From Candidatus Woesearchaeota archaeon (GTDB lineage Archaea; Nanobdellota; Nanobdellia; Woesearchaeales; WJKV01), in the NCBI GenBank assembly GCA_019323355.1, contig JAHWHI010000071.1, positions 1 to 14,522 of the forward strand: 14,522 nt of DNA, in the 5' to 3' direction. The notes under the pieces are model-generated. The model was not told the origin of the DNA. It did no database searches and saw only the letters and a list, made by a program, of their open reading frames with translations. How positions within the stretch are numbered: the stretch's first letter is position 1; every line of letters starts with the position of its first letter. The position numbers and the translations under genes are program-made. Of this stretch, positions 8,141-13,691 are shown in pieces.

Positions 8141-8150
8141 ATATTTAAAT
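8141..8150 (+). promoter_or_regulatory. TATA-box promoter for the hibernation-factor-like/Nudix operon
   Basis: ATATTTAAAT predicts a start near 8172. The short leader carries AGAGGTG (8175-8181), a clear ribosome site 6 nt before the ATG at 8188. It faces away from the RNase HII promoter in a 100-bp divergent region. Confidence 0.5.
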
Positions 8151-8187
8151 ACAGATTAACCCAACTCTGCTATAAGAGGTGTATGTC

Positions 8188-8553
8188 ATGAAAATCGCTC
8201 AGCCAATCATACAATATATCGGTTTCAAGGATCTTACTAATTCTGAAAAAAGAACTGTTGAGAAGATCGCGACAGAATATCAGGAAAAGATCCAGAGGCT
8301 TACTGACAAGCCCACAACAGTCAAGATACAGTTCAAAGTCTATGAAGAAGAAGGGAAAAAAAAGAAATATGCTGTAACTGTTGATACAATGTCTGCTAAC
8401 AAAGCTCAGTTCTCAACAAAACGTGCGGATTGGGATCTTGCGCGTGCAATGCATCGCGCTTTGAAATACATGGAAAGATCAATCGGAAAAAAGTTGCGCA
8501 CAGACGACAAAGGTATTGGCGCTTCTAGACCCCGAACCAGACTTAAGAAATGA
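8188..8553 (+). CDS. HPF/RaiA-like small basic protein (probable ribosome-associated factor)
   Basis: A 121-residue basic protein. The predicted order is strand, helix (16-40, NSEKRTVEKIATEYQEKIQRL), then three strands (43-52, 57-68, 72-77) and a long helix (80-102, ADWDLARAMHRALKYMERSI), ending in a Lys/Arg-rich tail (PRTRLKK). This beta-alpha-beta-beta-beta-alpha order and length resemble the ribosome hibernation promoting factor (HPF/RaiA, S30AE) fold, which binds the 30S decoding region and silences ribosomes. The match is by pattern, not by an invariant motif, so the function is tentative. The ATG at 8188 is chosen over an in-frame GTG at 8179 because AGAGGTG (8175-8181) is spaced correctly for the ATG and overlaps the GTG. 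The stop overlaps the next start in ATGA. Confidence 0.55.
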   Translation: MKIAQPIIQYIGFKDLTNSEKRTVEKIATEYQEKIQRLTDKPTTVKIQFKVYEEEGKKKKYAVTVDTMSANKAQFSTKRADWDLARAMHRALKYMERSIGKKLRTDDKGIGASRPRTRLKK

Positions 8554-8969
8554 AAGTAGAACGCAGTGCCGGAGCAATAATCTTTCGCATAGAAAAAGGT
8601 ATCAGAAAATATCTACTTCTACATTATAGTGTTGGACACTGGGAGTATGTTAAAGGCCACATTGAGAAAGGGGAAGCGACAGAAACCACAATCAGAAGAG
8701 AGGCTATAGAAGAGACTGGAATAAAGGATTTGAAATTCATCACAGATTTCAAAGAAACTGTTCAATGGTACTTCAAACACGAAGATAAGCTGATAAAGAA
8801 ATATGTAGTGTTCTATCTTGCCGAGACCAAAATAAAAGAAATAAAGTTGCTTTCTCACGAGCATATTGGCTATGCCTGGCTTCCTTATGAAAAAGCTCTG
8901 GAGAAAGTCACTTTCAAGAGCACAAAAGATATTCTGAAAAAAGCAGAGAAATTCTTGTCAAAAAAATAA
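8550..8969 (+). CDS. Nudix hydrolase, Ap4A-hydrolase-like
   Basis: A 139-residue Nudix protein. The Nudix box G-x5-E-x7-REUXEE-x-GU is complete: Gly36, Glu42, Arg50-Glu51, Glu54-Glu55, Gly57, Ile58. The N-terminus (SAGAIIFR) and the run YLLLHYSVGHWEYVKGHIEKGE just before the box are typical of bis(5'-nucleosyl)-tetraphosphatases (NUDT2-like Ap4A hydrolases), which split Ap4A into ATP and AMP. The Glu residues of the box bind the catalytic Mg2+. Substrate is inferred from this resemblance only. The gene starts inside the stop of the hibernation-factor-like gene (ATGA), so the two are translationally coupled. It ends one base before the 3' end of the tRNA gene on the other strand; the oligo-A coding its last lysines is the oligo-T terminator of that tRNA. 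Confidence 0.85.
   Translation: MKVERSAGAIIFRIEKGIRKYLLLHYSVGHWEYVKGHIEKGEATETTIRREAIEETGIKDLKFITDFKETVQWYFKHEDKLIKKYVVFYLAETKIKEIKLLSHEHIGYAWLPYEKALEKVTFKSTKDILKKAEKFLSKK
8960..8966 (-). terminator. Oligo-T terminator of the initiator tRNA
   Basis: Seven A on the + strand give T7 on the minus strand, 3 nt past the tRNA discriminator base. Archaeal RNA polymerase stops at such runs. The same bases encode the C-terminal lysines of the Nudix protein. Confidence 0.5.
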
Positions 8970-9045
8970 TAGCGGGGAGAGGATTTGAACCTCCGACCTC
9001 CGGGTTATGGGCCCGGCGGGCACTCCTGACTGCCACCACCCCGCT
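8970..9045 (-). tRNA. Initiator tRNA-Met (CAT)
   Basis: A 76-nt cloverleaf on the minus strand. The acceptor stem AGCGGGG/CCCCGCT is perfect with an A1-U72 pair. The anticodon stem is CCGGG/CCCGG with loop CCCATAA (anticodon CAT), the variable loop is AGGTC, and the T arm is GGAGG-TTCAAAT-CCTCT with one G-U pair. The discriminator is A and CCA is not encoded. The A1-U72 pair and three consecutive G-C pairs beside the anticodon loop are the known identity marks of archaeal initiator tRNA, not elongator tRNA-Met. The D arm is irregular: a standard 4-bp stem has two mismatches, while bulging one U allows a 5-bp stem (GGGCA/TGCCC). No intron is seen. Confidence 0.95.
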
Positions 9046-9069
9046 GCAGATTATACGAAAAAAGGCCCT

Positions 9070-9077
9070 CTTATAAA
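9070..9077 (-). promoter_or_regulatory. TATA-box promoter for initiator tRNA
   Basis: Read on the minus strand this is TTTATAAG, preceded by CC. Its centre lies about 28 nt before the tRNA 5' end, the normal distance for archaeal tRNA promoters. Confidence 0.5.
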
Positions 9078-9102
9078 GGTTTCGTGAAAATACCTCCATA
9101 AA

Positions 9103-9113
9103 GTATATAAATT
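9103..9113 (+). promoter_or_regulatory. TATA-box promoter for the transglutaminase-like gene
   Basis: GTATATAAATT is centred about 26 nt before the double ATG at 9132/9135, and no ribosome site is seen between them. This predicts a leaderless message. Confidence 0.55.
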
Positions 9114-9131
9114 CTCTTGATGTGAACATAT

Positions 9132-11066
9132 ATGATGAAAAAAATACTCTTTATAGTGATATGTTTCTTGCTTTTGGCAATTACAGCTGTTGCAGAGGAC
9201 TATGATTGGGTCTATAAAGCAAGAGACGCAGAATTGGACATAAATGTTTCAACTTTTTTCTATCGGGGCCGGGATGTAAATTCAATCACAGCAGACCTGA
9301 CACTATACCCAAAAGAGACGTATCGTGAATCAATCCTAGAGCAGCATTCAGAACCAAGCACAGAAGTGCCCTATATTTTCCAGTGGTTAAATCCAAGCGA
9401 TGTGAAAATAAGTTTTTCTGTGCAGAGCCGTGTCAGGACAGACAATATTGTCAAGGCCATCCAAAACAAAATCAAATTCCCGCTGGAAGAATCATATCAG
9501 GAATATACCCATTCGACCGAGACTATCGATAGTGATGACAATGACATCATTGCATTGGCAACACAGCTTGCAGCAGGAGAAGATGACCAGTACATTGTTG
9601 TGCACAAACTCGCGAGCTGGGTAGAAGAGAATATACATTATTCACTTGATACAACAACAGAAAAGGCTTCACAGAAAGCTTCATGGGTCCTTGAGAATAA
9701 ACGTGGTGTGTGCGACGAGCTTACAAATCTTTTCATTGCGCTCGCAAGATCATTAGACATTCCTGCAAGATTTGTTTCAGGTACAGCTTACAGTAATTCT
9801 CCAGATTTTGGAGAAGGATGGGGTCCTCATGGCTGGGCAGAGATTTATTATCCAGATTACGGCTGGGTTCCATACGACATCACCTATAGACAGTTTGGCT
9901 GGATCGACATAAGCCATATCACACTGAAAGAATCAACAGATCCTGCAGACCCTTCTGTGAGATACAGCTGGGCAGGTTCTGATATTGAATCAGGACAGCT
10001 GGATATTGATGTAAAAGTTAGAAAGTACAGCGGATATGAAACTGACAGGATAGAATTGGATGCAAATATCCAGAACAAGCAGGCAGGTTTTGGTTCATAC
10101 AATTTGATAGAGGCAACAATAAAGAACATCGAGGATTATTACCAGACAGTCGAACTGCGGATTGGATATTCAGAGACTCTGGAGTTGGAAGAAGAGAATT
10201 ACAAGATGGTTGCTCTTTCACCTGGAGAGAGCAAGACAGTGTACTGGCAGATAAAGATAAAAGATGACCTCAATCCAGACTACAAATATACTTCGTTTGT
10301 CAAGATAAAAACTTTGGAGGAGGAAAAACAGCTGGAATTTTCGTCAGTAAAACAGGATCGGATCTTTTCAGAGCAAGAGATAGAGGAATCCGCAAAAAAT
10401 ATTGATATTTCTGAGACAAAGATATATTCGCACGATGTCCAGATCTCCTGCAATATAGAATCAGATGCTTTTTACATCTATGAGACAAAGGAAGTTCTCT
10501 GTGAAGTCAGGAATATAGGAAGCAGGGAACATTATAATCTTCAGTTCTGTTTTGACAAGGAATGTGCGCCATTAGATCTTGCCATTGATCAGAAATACAG
10601 CCAGCGTTTTGATTTCAAGCCAGAATTCGCAGGAGAGCAGGACCTGAAGTTCACTGTCAAGAGCAGCAATATCTTCAATGTTGATATTATTCCCATCACA
10701 GTCTACAAGGCTCCAGAACTGAACATAGATCTTGATTATCCAGAAGAGGTGGAATATGAAGATACTATACTCCTTAACTTTTCTGTCTCAGAGAAGACAA
10801 GCGATGTCAAGGATATGATTGTCAAGGTTTACCTAGAAGACGAGCTCCTGCAAGAGGAAACTATCAAAGACCTAACACTTCAGCGTTTCCTGCTACGGGT
10901 GCCGGCAACATTCCTGAAAAAAGGAGAGAATATTTTCAGGATTGATATTGCATACAAAGACTTCAACGACAAGAATTACAAGACAAAAGAGACGTTCAAG
11001 ATCAGCCTTGTCAATGTCACATTCTTCCAGAACATCAAACTGTTTTTCATGCGGCTACTGAATTGA
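9132..11066 (+). CDS. Secreted transglutaminase-like (cysteine peptidase fold) protein
   Basis: A 644-residue exported protein. Residues 1-21 are a signal peptide (MMKK, hydrophobic core, cleavage near AVAED). After an N-terminal extension, the transglutaminase-like core lies at about 155-265, with the full catalytic triad: Cys194 (RGVCDELTNLFIALAR), His233 (GPHGWAEIYY) and Asp249 (PYDITYRQFGW). Such domains act as proteases, peptide or glycan hydrolases, or cross-linkers. The C-terminal half is beta-rich and looks like three stacked sandwich modules (about 305-395, 430-525, 527-625). The second has four Cys (440, 457, 473, 478) and a CARDB-like pattern. The last 15 residues form an amphipathic aromatic/Leu-rich segment that could touch the membrane. 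An alternative start is the second ATG at 9135. The 3' end overlaps the convergent regulator gene by 20 nt. The substrate is unknown; an envelope protein is a reasonable guess. Confidence 0.85.
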   Translation: MMKKILFIVICFLLLAITAVAEDYDWVYKARDAELDINVSTFFYRGRDVNSITADLTLYPKETYRESILEQHSEPSTEVPYIFQWLNPSDVKISFSVQSRVRTDNIVKAIQNKIKFPLEESYQEYTHSTETIDSDDNDIIALATQLAAGEDDQYIVVHKLASWVEENIHYSLDTTTEKASQKASWVLENKRGVCDELTNLFIALARSLDIPARFVSGTAYSNSPDFGEGWGPHGWAEIYYPDYGWVPYDITYRQFGWIDISHITLKESTDPADPSVRYSWAGSDIESGQLDIDVKVRKYSGYETDRIELDANIQNKQAGFGSYNLIEATIKNIEDYYQTVELRIGYSETLELEEENYKMVALSPGESKTVYWQIKIKDDLNPDYKYTSFVKIKTLEEEKQLEFSSVKQDRIFSEQEIEESAKNIDISETKIYSHDVQISCNIESDAFYIYETKEVLCEVRNIGSREHYNLQFCFDKECAPLDLAIDQKYSQRFDFKPEFAGEQDLKFTVKSSNIFNVDIIPITVYKAPELNIDLDYPEEVEYEDTILLNFSVSEKTSDVKDMIVKVYLEDELLQEETIKDLTLQRFLLRVPATFLKKGENIFRIDIAYKDFNDKNYKTKETFKISLVNVTFFQNIKLFFMRLLN

Positions 11067-11520
11067 CTAGCTCTATATCTTCCGGATGCGACAGGAATTC
11101 TTCTCTCTTGATATCCTGTATCACATAGTACATCTTGTTCTCCTTGATCTTGAATCGAGTCTCTAATTTTTCCCTGAAATCTTCGACATCACGCAGATGT
11201 TCAAATATCCCTTCTGCGAGAAAATCAAATCCATTGTTTATCTTGTATAATGAATTTATGTTCGGATGCTGGGAAAGAAATTCTCTGACTTTATCTTTGT
11301 CTGTCTTCCAGACCCTGATGATAAACTTGACTTTTGTCAGGAAACCTAGTTTCTTGAAATCTATCAGGCATACATTTTTCTGTATTATCCCGTTATGGTT
11401 GTTCATCTTCTCGTATACTGTTGACGCCGGCCTGTTCAATATCTTTGCGATATTTGTCAGTTTTTCACGGCAGTTCTTACGCAGATACATTAAAATTTCC
11501 ACATCTTTTCTCTTAAACAT
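11047..11520 (-). CDS. Lrp/AsnC-type transcriptional regulator
   Basis: A 157-residue protein with an N-terminal winged helix-turn-helix (about 5-48). Its recognition helix is around RPASTVYEKMN (30-40) and its order fits the AsnC type (EILMYLRKNCREKLTNIAKIL). The C-terminal domain (about 60-140) alternates strand and helix like the RAM/AsnC effector-binding domain. Such proteins are dimers or octamers that bind short palindromes and often autoregulate. The typical GxGyG-like loop of the RAM domain is weak here, so it may be a divergent or DPANN-specific subgroup. The ATG at 11520 is preceded by ggagg (11530-11534) with 9-nt spacing. It is divergent from the Dph2-domain gene and overlaps the transglutaminase gene tail to tail by 20 nt. 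Effector and targets are unknown. Confidence 0.7.
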   Translation of the reverse strand: MFKRKDVEILMYLRKNCREKLTNIAKILNRPASTVYEKMNNHNGIIQKNVCLIDFKKLGFLTKVKFIIRVWKTDKDKVREFLSQHPNINSLYKINNGFDFLAEGIFEHLRDVEDFREKLETRFKIKENKMYYVIQDIKREEFLSHPEDIELVNSVAA

Positions 11521-11540
11521 TTTGGATAGCCTCCTTTTTT

Positions 11541-11569
11541 TATATTATATTGGTAAAAATACTATTTAG
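11541..11569 (-). promoter_or_regulatory. Promoter region of the Lrp-type regulator (two candidate TATA boxes)
   Basis: On the minus strand, ATATAATATA (11541-11550) would place the start at the ATG itself, which conflicts with the good ggagg ribosome site at 11530-11534. A weaker TAAATAGTA (11560-11568) would start near 11538 and include that site. The sequence alone does not decide. Confidence 0.35.
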
Positions 11570-11617
11570 TTTTTTTTCTTATAGAATATATCCTAGAATA
11601 GATGTATATACTTCAAC

Positions 11618-11625
11618 TTTTATAT
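11618..11625 (+). promoter_or_regulatory. TATA-box promoter for the Dph2-domain gene
   Basis: TTTATATA is centred about 27 nt before the ATG at 11649, predicting a leaderless mRNA; no ribosome site is present. It shows that the short gene still has a well-placed promoter. Confidence 0.5.
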
Positions 11626-11648
11626 AGTAGCTCTGTTTATAATGGAAT

Positions 11649-11900
11649 ATGTACAAGCTAGAACTTGAAAAAGCAGCAGAAAAGATAAAACAGGCAAAGG
11701 CAAAAAAAGTCTGCATCCAACTGCCAGACGGTCTCAAGCCAAGAGCAAAGGAAATACAGGATTTTCTCAAAGAAAAGACAAACGCAGAGATATACATATG
11801 GATGGGAACTTGTTTTGGCGCGTGCGACCTGCCCCAAGGCTTAGACAAGATAGGAATAGACCTCTTGATTCAATGGGGACATTCTGAGATGAAATTCTAG
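11649..11900 (+). CDS. Single-domain Dph2-like protein (N-terminal domain only)
   Basis: An 83-residue protein matching only the first of the three domains of archaeal Dph2, the radical-type [4Fe-4S] enzyme that makes the first C-C bond of diphthamide on elongation factor 2. Recognisable parts are VCIQLPDGLKPRAKEI (21-36), GTCFGACD (53-60) and DLLIQWGHSEM (71-81). Cys59 occupies the position of the first cluster-binding Cys of the family (Cys59 in Pyrococcus horikoshii Dph2), with an extra Cys55. The usual length is about 330-340 residues and three domain-wise Cys bind the cluster; two domains are absent here. The frame ends in TAG directly against the rhomboid gene (4-nt tail overlap), and no Dph2-like sequence follows in any frame. 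It could be a split gene, a repurposed domain, or a remnant that keeps an intact frame and promoter. Confidence 0.75.
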   Translation: MYKLELEKAAEKIKQAKAKKVCIQLPDGLKPRAKEIQDFLKEKTNAEIYIWMGTCFGACDLPQGLDKIGIDLLIQWGHSEMKF

Positions 11901-12664
11901 TTTCCTACAAAAGGAATCTTGACAGAAGGAGCAAATATATAGAACAGCACTCCAAGTATCAATGTGACAAAATTTACCAGTAATCCTGTCCGTATCTTCT
12001 CTTTCTTGATATTCAGCAGGAAGACAAGAAGCGTTATTCCAAAGAACCCTGCAAGGTGCGCAATATGCCCTGTATTATCTCCAACAATCGGGCTTATGAT
12101 TCCAGAAAGATCTGCAAACACAAATATCCACCCGACTGCGACAATCGGAAGTGGTATCCCGAAGAACAGGTATGTAAAATAAAACGGATCAATGATAATA
12201 GCAGCTGCAACAACTCCGAATATTGCTCCGCTTGCTCCTATCCCTCCCTGACCGAACAAAAGCCCTGCAACAAGATCAGATATGATCGCAGAACCAAAAT
12301 ATATCAGGAAAAATTTTATGATTCCAAACCGTTTCTCGCACACCCTTCCAAAAATGAAAAGGAAGATCAGGTTTCCAATTAGATGTGTTGGGTTCGCATG
12401 CAGGAACCAGGAAGCAATCTCTGGCAGGAAGTTCATCTGCATTATATGCTCTGGCCTGAAAACAAGAGAATTGAAAAATTCATTGGACCATGTCAAAGAA
12501 ACAAAATAAACAATCAAATTAAGAATTATCAGAAACATTGTAAGCTTAGCCTGGAAGATCCAAGCAAATATCTTTCCGATCAACTGGGTCTCTGTCTCAA
12601 TATGATGTCCCACTTCTCGGATATAATGGTGTTCAGCATGCTTGACCCTCTTTTTTCTTGCCAT
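11897..12664 (-). CDS. Rhomboid family intramembrane serine protease
   Basis: A 255-residue polytopic membrane protein. The catalytic pair is present: Ser145 in GIGASGAIFG (141-150) and His203 in HIAHLAGFFG (200-209). Conserved His94 and Asn98 lie in HANPTHLIGN (89-98), which forms the oxyanion site. About six membrane segments fall between residues 42 and 248. Residues 1-40 are a cytosolic extension rich in Lys/Arg and His (His9, 12, 13, 20, 21), longer than in minimal rhomboids. The family cleaves single-pass membrane proteins within or near the bilayer. A TATA box (12687-12695) lies about 27 nt before the ATG, suggesting a leaderless mRNA. The gene is tail to tail with the Dph2-domain gene and divergent from the next membrane protein. 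The substrate is unknown. Confidence 0.93.
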   Translation of the reverse strand: MARKKRVKHAEHHYIREVGHHIETETQLIGKIFAWIFQAKLTMFLIILNLIVYFVSLTWSNEFFNSLVFRPEHIMQMNFLPEIASWFLHANPTHLIGNLIFLFIFGRVCEKRFGIIKFFLIYFGSAIISDLVAGLLFGQGGIGASGAIFGVVAAAIIIDPFYFTYLFFGIPLPIVAVGWIFVFADLSGIISPIVGDNTGHIAHLAGFFGITLLVFLLNIKKEKIRTGLLVNFVTLILGVLFYIFAPSVKIPFVGN

Positions 12665-12686
12665 GAGGATAAGCAGATAAAATTGC

Positions 12687-12695
12687 TATTTAAAC
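12687..12695 (-). promoter_or_regulatory. TATA-box promoter for the rhomboid gene
   Basis: Read on the minus strand this is GTTTAAATA, centred about 27 nt before the ATG at 12664, with no convincing ribosome site. A leaderless message is predicted. Confidence 0.5.
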
Positions 12696-12712
12696 CTTGT
12701 GGCGAGAGTTAG

Positions 12713-12721
12713 ATTTATATA
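12713..12721 (+). promoter_or_regulatory. TATA-box promoter for the six-TM membrane protein
   Basis: ATTTATATA is centred 27 nt before the ATG at 12744. No ribosome site lies between them, so the mRNA is probably leaderless. Confidence 0.5.
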
Positions 12722-12743
12722 GATTCATAGTCCATTATTTTTC

Positions 12744-13211
12744 ATGGATATATTTACCCAAATTTTGCTGGCAATCATTGCATTCGCAGGTATTATATGT
12801 GGAATCTTTCTTGTATATTGCAATAAAGATGAAATTAAACATGCGAAAAGATATCTGCTTTTTTCTCAGAAAGTCTTGATTGCTGCATCAATCTTGTTAA
12901 CAGCGTACTTTCTGCAACCTTGCTGCGGTTCAATACTGATTGCAGTTTTCATCGCAGTATTCTTGTTCATTGCCAGAAAAAGATTTCAAACATATATCTT
13001 TTATCCAGTGTTAGGTCTGCTTACATATATCAGCATAAAGGTCCCAGAAGCTTTTCTTGTGAATATTGCCATTGTTTTTCTCTATGGTCTTCCAACAGGA
13101 ACCTTGATAATGTTTGAAAAAAAGTACAACAAAAAGAAAGTTCTCATTGAAATAGCAAAGAACCTTGGATTTTTCATGTGTATTATTCTTATCTTATTCC
13201 CAGTATTTTAG
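12744..13211 (+). CDS. Unrecognised membrane protein, about six TM segments
   Basis: I do not recognise a family. The 155-residue product is almost all hydrophobic, with likely membrane segments at about 4-26, 38-57, 59-77, 83-99, 102-124 and 137-154. These are separated by short basic loops (NKDEIKHAKR, ARKRFQ, EKKYNKKK). A CC pair (60-61) and a Pro-rich turn (GLPTG, 115-119) are the only distinctive spots. The basic loops suggest which sides face the cytosol. There is no signal peptidase site beyond the first TM. A TATA box at the leaderless distance precedes the ATG, which supports a real gene. It ends 48 nt before the MgtC-family gene on the same strand, but that gene has its own promoter, so shared function is uncertain. 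Confidence 0.75.
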   Translation: MDIFTQILLAIIAFAGIICGIFLVYCNKDEIKHAKRYLLFSQKVLIAASILLTAYFLQPCCGSILIAVFIAVFLFIARKRFQTYIFYPVLGLLTYISIKVPEAFLVNIAIVFLYGLPTGTLIMFEKKYNKKKVLIEIAKNLGFFMCIILILFPVF

Positions 13212-13216
13212 CAACA

Positions 13217-13226
13217 TTTTTATATC
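13217..13226 (+). promoter_or_regulatory. TATA-box promoter for the MgtC-family gene
   Basis: TTTTTATATC predicts a start near 13248. The leader of about 12 nt carries AGAGGTGA (13249-13256), a strong ribosome site. The T run at its left edge lies only 5 nt past the upstream stop codon and could also end transcription of that gene. Confidence 0.5.
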
Positions 13227-13259
13227 ACATTATATTAGAAGAATAAAAAGAGGTGAAAG

Positions 13260-13691
13260 ATGTATTTTGGTCCTGAATCCTGGCTTGTCGTCAAAATCAT
13301 TCTAGCTGCTGTACTTGGCGGTATAATCGGCTGGGAACGGGAACAGCATCTTGGAGAGCCTGGTGTAAGAACTTTCGCTTTGGTCTCTATTGGTTCTGCA
13401 GCTTTTGTTCTTATCGGTCTGACAGGACTTGGAGTATTTGCTCCAGGCCAGAGCTATGATATTGGCAGGATTGTCGGCCAGATAATAGTCGGTATTGGTT
13501 TCATCTGTGCTGGCGTGATCTGGAGAGAAAGAAAAGGGACGCCTTACGGATTGACAACAGCTGCCGGATTGTGGGTGACTGCTGCCATTGGCGTTTCTGT
13601 TGCATTAGAGCTTTGGGTCCTTGCAGTTACAATAGTGATCATAGAATTCATGTTGCTCAAATCAAAACCAATCTGGAAAAGGATCAGATGA
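13260..13691 (+). CDS. MgtC/SapB family membrane protein (short form)
   Basis: A 143-residue protein with about five membrane segments (9-25, 38-57, 68-88, 97-113, 115-133). It shows the conserved MgtC/SapB pattern: GGIIGWEREQHLGEPGVRTFALVSIGSA (20-47), the Asp67-x-x-Arg70 pair followed by GQIIVGIGFICAGVIWRE (73-90), and the TTAAGLWVTAAIG stretch (99-111). It lacks the C-terminal ACT-like cytosolic domain of Salmonella MgtC, as many family members do. MgtC proteins are linked to growth at low Mg2+ and to modulation of the F-type ATP synthase, but they are not proven transporters; the archaeal role is unknown. Translation uses a strong AGAGGTGA site. The 3' end overlaps the convergent radical SAM gene by 8 nt. 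Confidence 0.92.
   Translation: MYFGPESWLVVKIILAAVLGGIIGWEREQHLGEPGVRTFALVSIGSAAFVLIGLTGLGVFAPGQSYDIGRIVGQIIVGIGFICAGVIWRERKGTPYGLTTAAGLWVTAAIGVSVALELWVLAVTIVIIEFMLLKSKPIWKRIR

Noticed and set aside
8914..9129. A 71-residue minus-strand frame
   Set aside because: It spans the whole initiator tRNA gene and its promoter, and the translated peptide includes the tRNA sequence.
11570..11577. T8 run as a plus-strand terminator
   Set aside because: No plus-strand gene ends just before it. It sits in the divergent promoter gap and may simply be AT-rich spacer.
11900..11946. Read-through past the Dph2-domain TAG, as if a stop codon had interrupted a longer gene
   Set aside because: The next codons resemble nothing in Dph2, meet another stop shortly after, and are the antisense of the rhomboid C-terminus. 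No frameshifted continuation is found either.
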